Source of the DNA: Hamiltosporidium tvaerminnensis | Lineage: Eukaryota > Microsporidia > Dubosqiidae | Assembly (NCBI GenBank): GCA_022605425.2 | Contig: CM061256.1 | Coordinates: 558,001 to 622,000, forward strand | DNA length: 64,000 nucleotides | Direction: 5' to 3' | Part shown: one piece after another, positions 57,362 to 64,000 of the stretch | Numbering within the stretch: the stretch's first letter is position 1 | Layout: the number at the start of each line of letters is the position of its first letter | Translations under genes and position numbers: made by a program | The notes under the pieces: model-generated | The model's database searches: none | Seen by the model: the letters and a program-made list of their open reading frames with translations, nothing else | What the model was told of the DNA's origin: nothing

Positions 57362-60300
57362 AAAATCGTATATGGAAAAGTGGTGGTCTGAACTCGAAAG
57401 CTTCCAAGTGAATTGGTTGAAAGTAAAATTTTGGACCTTATTAATCGAATTATCGGTGAGTATGCTGATTCTTGTGTGACGATGACAATAACGGCAGTGG
57501 CACAGATAATCCAGGAAGCCCAGGTATGCTATGACGAGGCAACACGCAAAGAAAAGCCTAGATCCGCTGGAAGGAAAACATAGAAAGTAAAATTTCTAAG
57601 TTAGTACTTTCCAAAGATCTTCTCGAGAAGGCTCGTAAGCAGGAAAAGCTCTCCACTTCGGAAACGAAGAGCCTTAAGAAAATCATGCGAGAGTTTAATT
57701 TAACCTTGAGCAGCGTAACTGATCTTTCTGAGGCTTTAGTTAAGAAGAATGAGTCTTTGAATGTTTACCAGAAAAAAATTACGATGCATGAAAGTAGGAA
57801 GCAATTCCGAAAAGAGAATCGTATGTTTGAGCTTTTCCGAGGTCGATTTTATCGTGGGTTATCTGAGCGTGTGGAATCTGAGCATGTGGTAAGCCGTGAT
57901 GAAATTGTGAGTTTTTGGTCTAAAATGTGGAACAAAAATAATGACACAGTCACGTATGATGATTATTTGATTCCATTTGTATCAGATAATCATCCGACCA
58001 CGTTTCCTTCACTTGATAAATTTGTAAATACCATTAATTGGCTCCCTAATTGGAAAGCTGCTGGAATTGATGGTATTTACAATTTTTTCATTAAGAAACT
58101 TACAACTCTTCACAAATATCTTTATGATATTGTGAAAGTTATATGTTTAGAAGGAACACCTCAAGCTGATTGGTTTTACTGCGGGCTTACGTATTTAGTA
58201 CCGAAAGGAATTCCACGAAGAGGCTCTGACTACAGGCCAATCACTTGTATTTCCAACCTCTACAAGTTAACGACAAAGTGTGTAACGAAAGTCGTTCAAC
58301 TTGAAGTGGAAAGGCGAGGGTTGCTAGCAGAGAACCAGTTGGGACCAGTTAGAGGTGTGCAGGGAGCGAAAGAGCAGGCTCTACTGAATATTGCCTTAAA
58401 TAAAGAGTATGGAAATAATCTTAAGGCAACATGGATTGATGTTAAAAAAGCTTATGATTCAATAGATTATGCTTATTTAACTCAATGCATTGAAAACCTT
58501 AGTTTACCTGATTGGATCCTGAAATTTATTAAGGTAATTATATCAAAATAGAAAATTTCTATATCAGCAGGGCCTGAAAAAATCATGAGCAAGAATATTG
58601 ATAAAAGGATTCTGCAAGGAGATAGTTTGTTACCTTTGTTATTTGTTTTGTGTATGGATCCATTAAGCCGAAAGCTTAATGAAAAATACACAAAAGTGAC
58701 GGTACAAACAGATGCAAAATCCCATTCTACTAATCATCTCTTGTTTATTCATGATCTGAGCTTTTTGCATAAGACAGTTCTACATTGAATGCTTTGACAG
58801 ACAGAGCAAAGGAATTTTTAGAGGTGATTTGCCTAGAGATTAACAAAGAGAAGTCAGCCACAAATAATAAGTGTTGTGAAGATACTGCTACTCTTCTAGA
58901 AGGTGTTAGTGTTTACAAATATTTAGGAATAATAGAAGATAGCAGAGGAATCCCAACACGTAGCTCATTTGAAGAAGTACAGAGCAAACTTATATCAAGA
59001 GTTGAAAGACTTTGTCACACTAGATTAAATGCAAAAAATTTATTTTCTGCAATCAATCAACATGCGATATCGTTAATCAACTACCACATAGGAGTACTTC
59101 GACTTGAACCGGCGTACTTCTCTAAGTTAGATGATGCAGTGCGTGCGGTGTCGGTGAAGATTACGATACATCTTCGCTCAGGATGTAAAGAGCGATTGTA
59201 TCTACCTAGAGAAGAACTTGGAAGAGACCTAAATAGTGTTGATTTGCGAAGCGAACATATGCTTCTGCAACTCTTAGAATGTCTAAAAAAAAGTAAAGAA
59301 ATATCAACTAGACGAGCAGAAATCCTTAAGGTGGAAAATAATAATAAAACCCATCTTGCACTAATAAAAGGTCTCTTAAAAGTAAAGTACTGGTTAGTAG
59401 AAGAAGTCACTAAGAAAAGTCTAGAAGAAGCTCAACTTGCAAAACTATATAACGAAATAGAAAAACGAAAACTCCATTCAAAGTTATATAATGCAAGAAA
59501 AAATGAGCTTGTGAGTGTTAGTGACTCTTCAAGATGGCTAAAGAGAGGAAATATTAGGCCACGAAATGAAGCTGTGTTCTGCTATATCCAGGATAGAAAT
59601 GTATTCTGGGGAGCAGATGGTGTGTGTCAACATTGCGGGAAGTCTGGTAAGACTGTAGATCATCTAGCAACTAGATGTGAAAAAATGCTAGGCCATGATT
59701 ACACTAGACGGCATAATGAAGTGGTTAGATGCCTACACCTTCTTCTTCTAAATAGATATAAGTTTAAGTCTTCAAAACGAATAAGGAGTCACTCAGTTCA
59801 AGAAATTCTTGATAATGAGTATGCACAGATAAGAGTGGACACCAGAATTAAAACTGATGTTAAAATTCGGAATAACAGACCGGACATATTTATTTTAGAT
59901 AAGAAGAAGAATAAGATAACACTCATTGAAGTAGGAATCACTTCCCAAGATTCACTTCAAATAGTTGAAACTGAAAAACTTAGGAAGTATGACCTGCTAG
60001 CCAATGAGTTAGGTCTTATTTATAAGTGTAGTGTTGAGATAATCCCCTATGTGATGACCTGGGACGGTATTGTGACAAAATACTATAAATATCATCTTAA
60101 AAGACTAGAAATACCCATGAATGTAGAGGCATACATTCAGTCTATAGTACTTAAGAAAACAGTCGAAACAATTTCCTTTGATCGACGAAGAGAACTTGAG
60201 TCAGGACTAAATGCCGAAGAGAGCTGGGAGAGAGCGTCAATGGGTGTTATTATGAGATCAGAGATACATGAGGAACCAATACCCCCTTTAAAAGAAGCGA

Positions 60301-60502
60301 AAAGAGAGGAAGATGGTGTTAAAACTTTAAAACCAAAAAATAAAGCCCCCCTTATTTCACAAGGAGGAACCACTTTGGAGGAACCGACCAATAACATAAA
60401 TATAGAGTCGGATTTGGAAGAAGAGACAGTAGTGGTTAAAGAGGTAGAAGAAAACATATAAAAATAGTAAAAATGGTTTAACCCAGAATTATATTAAATA
60501 AA
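57362..60502 (+). mobile_element. RLE-type LINE copy 3, near full length, dead
   Basis: Homology to copy 1 begins near AAGTGGTGGTCTG (about 57378) and ends at AGAATTATATTAAATAAAT (60502). About one base in six to seven differs from copies 1 and 2, so this is an older or separate lineage of the same family. No target duplication was identified. Confidence 0.88.
57685..60461 (+). pseudogene. LINE reverse transcriptase/endonuclease, copy 3, broken
   Basis: Block 57685-58551 gives the pre-RT region (FWSKMWNKN, LPNWKAAGIDGIY) and RT motif A (TWIDVKKAYDS). It ends at TAG 58549-58551 where the other copies have Trp. Block 58585-58788 has motif B (ILQGDSLLPLLF), but motif C is FIHD instead of FIDD, so the active site is lost, and it then shifts frame. 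Block 58785-60461 is open through the CCHC knuckle (CQHCGKSGKTVDHLATRC), RPDIFI, IEVGITSQDSL and YVMTWDGIVTKYYK to an acidic tail. A further lost base near 57568 breaks the N-terminal frame. The intact C-terminal endonuclease block of over 500 codons is notable for a dead copy. Confidence 0.85.
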
Positions 60503-60537
60503 TATGAGCTTTAAATAATAGAAACTAACTAAAAATA

Positions 60538-60884
60538 TAAAATTCTATAGAAATAAGCAAATTTACAAGAAATTTACTGTTGAATTTTTTATTTTTGAGT
60601 AAACACAAGTCATTGATAAAAAAATAGAAAAGGATTTTGTAATATGAGAAGATTTGAATTGTGATGGATTTTGTTTGAATAATATATTTTATAAGTAAAT
60701 ATCAATTTTTGGTATTGTATGATCATAATGAAATCTCTTTTTTTGCCCAACTGTTTTTAAAGATTGATTTTACTTATAATTTACCTGAAATATCTGAACA
60801 AAAAAGAAAAACTCTTTTGGAAAGATTAAAATACATCAGTAAAAGTTTAGATTTCTTGATCTATGAAGGTAACAAAACATTGTA
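60538..60884 (+). pseudogene. Possible decayed gene end, unknown
   Basis: Two adjacent frames give protein-like sequence: SLIKKIEKDFVI, a stop, EDLNCDGFCLNNIFYK, then after a shift YQFLVLYDHNEISFFAQLFL and YNLPEISEQKRKTLLERLKY, ending NKTL and TAA at about 60882-60884. No ATG start and no recognised family. It could be a coincidence of AT-rich DNA; the balanced composition of the last 60 codons is the only support. Confidence 0.25.
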
Positions 60885-61928
60885 AAAATTTAGAATATAA
60901 GTTATCAATTAAATTAACCAATCATTTTCGATATTAAAAATAATATATACGTATGAGAAATAAGTTTAAAAAAACATACAATCTTGTTAGAATAAATCAG
61001 ATCAAAACTGATAAATTAATTTTTCGAAAAACGCTTATGGAAATCGTAAAATATATATAAATGAATTATTAGATTAAAAAAAATATTATAATTTAGTTTG
61101 AATCATATATAGAGAAATATTAAGATATATATCAAAATATTTTTTTTTCTTTATCATATTACATATCTTGGAATATGAAAGCTCTTAGGTTTTTAAAAAT
61201 TGAAATCTATTATTAATTTATATCTAATTCTATATCTATTTTGCACAACAAAATCCCAGGTTTCTAATTATTTCTAAAAAGTCTAATTATAATAACTGAT
61301 GCATCAAAAAAAAGATTCATAAAGAAATTGGGGAAGAAAGAGATAAATAACAGAGTTTAATAAATTACTAATTCTGATATTATATTATAGGAAATGACAT
61401 TGAACTTTTATTAACCAAAATACAAGACAATATAGTGTTTGCTAAATAAATTATAAAAGAATCATCAGAATAAAATTTTGAGAAATACATTTAGAATAAA
61501 AAATAAGGAATTTAAACTTCTTCGTATAGTAAAGTTAAAAAATAATTAATTTGATTTGATTTAAATAATTTCTTGCAGATAGTGAATACATTTCTGTCTT
61601 TTAATTATTTCAGTAGTTTTTTTTTTTAACAACTATAAAAACAGTGAAATAAAAACTAAGTCTTTTGAAAAGTTAAAAGCAAAAATAATAAGAAATTGTA
61701 ACAATTATTAAAAAAATAGTTTCGTTATAGAATTTTATCAGAACATATTGTCTTGTTTAGTAGTCTGCCTTCGAAACATATTATTTTGTTTTTTCACAAA
61801 TAATTATAGAAATATTTAGTTGATGAAATTGTTGGAATTAATTGTGGTATATAAGATAAAATTAAGATTTAAATTGTATTTTAACTTTTTTAAGAAATAA
61901 ACTTTATATAAATTTTAAATTTATACTT
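60885..61928. other. Gene-free stretch
   Basis: AT-rich. Nothing recognisable. Confidence 0.5.
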
Positions 61929-61937
61929 ATTTTTAAG

Positions 61938-62011
61938 ATACCACTGGTTGAAATAGTGGAAAGCATTATTTAAAAGAGAAAAATTTGTTAACTCAGAATT
62001 TTATTAAATTA
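61938..62011 (+). mobile_element. 74-bp 5'-truncated LINE 3' end
   Basis: TGGTTGAAATAGTGGAAAGC, then GAGAAAAATTTGTTAACTCA and GAATTTTATTAAATTA match the last bases of LINE copies 1 and 2. Flanked by a 9-bp direct repeat ATTTTTAAG (61929-61937 and 62012-62020). Confidence 0.8.
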
Positions 62012-62020
62012 ATTTTTAAG

Positions 62021-62824
62021 CTAGCATTTACTGTTTATTACGAATAAATTTGGCGGTTAAAAATTACTTCGACTATTAAGCAATAAAAAGATTTTTTTAC
62101 CAGAATCTACTTTCTGTTTTTTATCTATATATATATAAAACTTAAACTTTTCAAAATTTATTCCGATTGCGAGCACAATGACAGAAATAAAATTTATACC
62201 AATAATAGAAAACTGTTGATTTTGAAATATTATTAAATACATTGTTTTAGGCTTTGTATTTATAAACTTCTTAAAAAAAGAACCACATTTGAGTTAAATA
62301 TTAAGAATTAGAGAAACCAAGAAAATAAATTGAAAATATAAAGTGGTTTTGATATAAGAAAAAACACTTAAAAAAACATTAAAAAAAATAAAACTTAAAA
62401 TTTATACAAATATAAGGATCTGTGGTTTATCCAAATGCTTTTAAAAATATCAATTCATTAGATATTGAATCCGTTGGGATATCATATTTTATTCTAAGAA
62501 ATAATATATTTAACTTGATAATATTTTAAAAAATTATCAAAGTTAGATTAATTTATAATTTTATTTCAATATAAGACCAAACTGAAATATAACATACAAT
62601 CATAAAATATTTGTGAGGTATTGAAATTTTGAAAACATGGACGTAGCCAAGAAAATATTCTTATATATACGATAAGTTATATTAAAATAGATAGGTGAAG
62701 ATAAATTTTGATGTTACTTTAAGGTTTTTATAAACAAGCTTGAATAGATTCTTTTATTATATTTAGTTTCAAATGTTTAATATTTAGATATAAAAAGTTG
62801 AAAAATCGTTGTAATAAAAATTTA
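62021..62824. other. Gene-free stretch
   Basis: AT-rich. No supported feature. Confidence 0.5.
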
Positions 62825-62839
62825 TATGAATTAGATTTA

Positions 62840-63126
62840 CCTTTAAAACTATACTTTATTCAAAAGTATCACATCTTTTTAAAACAGTGGCAAGTGTTAT
62901 ATTTGTTTTCATGACATTAACGAAGTTCTAGGTTTAACATAAATGACTACTACCCCACCACTCTATCGGTAATCCCTGCGATACCTACGTCCCAAAGCCT
63001 TTCATTTACCAGGTGTGTAGAACCTAATTAATAGGCGAGGCAGTTGCCCGGCGTTAGTTAATGTTCGTTGCATAGAGTGTATTCGAAGGCCGAAGCCCCC
63101 TAGGCTCCCCCAAGATTATGCAGCAT
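62840..63126 (-). mobile_element. SINE-like retroposon, copy 5, 5'-truncated with TSD
   Basis: On the minus strand it begins inside the element at GCTGCATAATCTTGGGGGAG and runs to the normal 3' end GATACTTTTGAATAAAG plus an extra A/T-rich tail of about 15 bases. Perfect 15-bp direct repeats TATGAATTAGATTTA flank it (62825-62839 and 63127-63141). The first 60% of the element or so is missing. Confidence 0.88.
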
Positions 63127-63141
63127 TATGAATTAGATTTA

Positions 63142-64000
63142 TATATTAATTGTATTTAAGAATATTGTATTTGAAATATATACATTCTACTGTATATCTA
63201 CCAAATATAAGCCAATATTGAATATGGTAATATAAAAAACAGCGATATTAATTTTAATTAAATTTTTAACAGATCTATAAAAGAATATTAAGTACTATTG
63301 ATAGAAGTAGTAATAATTGAGAATAAAATTACTTGGAAATAATGAAGCAAATAATTATTATTTATTACATAAAAATTACACTTTTTGTAACATAAATATT
63401 GAAATATATTATACAAGTAATATATCTAGTGATATAAGTATTAATAAAAGATTAAACTTAAATATAGATTATCTTTTATGTTATTTGACTGATCTTTAAA
63501 GAGATATCCGGGAGATAGACACAAAGTCTAGTAAAATAATATTTTATTTAGACACGAGATACATATTATTTGCAGAGAATATATGTGTTGTGGGGAAAAG
63601 ATAGAGTCGATGAAATATTTTTGAACAATAGTAACAGCTGAATCAAGAAAAACCAGACTTGGCGAGGAATAATTTAAAGATATAAGGGGGAATATTTTTC
63701 TAGATATATTCTCTCATTGCTACCTTTAGATTTTTCTAGAACATATATTATAGAAATTTAAAAGAATTGAATTTCTATTATGTATAGACTCTTAATAAGA
63801 GTACAAAAATTTTCGCAAGGTTTAAGGATAAACACAGGCTGGTACAAAAATTATTTGCTCTTAAATGTATCGAAGTAAAAGCTAATAAGCTTAATTACAA
63901 AAATGTAAATATATGGAATCATAAGATGTACTATTGTTATAGATGATCTTGAAACAAATATTATAATTAAAAAAAAAACGTCCACATATTTAACGAAAGG
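63142..64000. other. Gene-free end of window
   Basis: AT-rich. One 60-codon ORF without believable composition. Nothing else recognised. Confidence 0.5.

Noticed and set aside
1-64000. tRNA, rRNA, CRISPR arrays or bacterial operon signals
   Set aside because: No T-arm/B-box pattern with a matching acceptor stem, no rRNA-like conserved block, no spacer-repeat arrays and no Shine-Dalgarno context were found by eye. A covariance-model scan would be needed to exclude diverged RNAs.

Overview
The window is AT-rich, gene-poor eukaryotic DNA, best explained as a contig from a large, transposon-laden microsporidian genome. The evidence is: intronless genes; a CCC or CCCC motif within a few bases of several start codons (PQ-loop gene, MYG1, NSP1, the 417-aa secreted protein); recognisable but short or divergent eukaryotic proteins (HECT ligase, MYG1, NSP1/NUP62-type nucleoporin, PQ-loop protein, HROB-type OB-fold protein); no bacterial features; and transposons of types known from microsporidia (RLE-type LINE, Merlin, mariner/IS630). 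The species cannot be named from the sequence. Only seven genes look intact, six of them between 38 and 57 kb.

Layout. 1-10.3 kb: a long inverted repeat (arms about 1-654 and 8814-9764) encloses a decayed membrane-protein gene (2367-3987) and a degenerate LINE on the minus strand. 12.5-19.7 kb: one giant HECT E3 ligase gene, minus strand. 21-34 kb: a transposon graveyard with a DD34E mariner/IS630 element with iterated inverted repeats, a Merlin relic nested in an older repeat, a recent 5'-truncated LINE copy, a decayed stand-alone integrase, a plant-type DD39D mariner and a GC-richer SINE-like retroposon. 34.2-38.2 kb: 4 kb with nothing recognisable. 38.2-46.2 kb: PQ-loop protein, MYG1 and a secreted Cys/Pro/Gln-rich protein, with old repeat copies between them. 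46.4-52 kb: mostly non-coding, with a full-length SINE-like copy that has a 17-bp target-site duplication. 52-57 kb: OB-fold protein, NSP1-type nucleoporin and a secreted protein. 57.3-64 kb: a dead near-full-length LINE, a 74-bp LINE 3' end and a 5'-truncated SINE-like copy.

The host genes belong to separate housekeeping systems (ubiquitination, nuclear pore, membrane trafficking, RNA turnover, recombination) and form no operon. The most informative biology is in the mobile elements: target-site duplications and 5' truncations show target-primed retrotransposition by an RLE-type LINE and by a non-coding 550-bp partner, and nested insertions give relative ages. All family assignments rest on motifs read by eye. 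No database search was possible.
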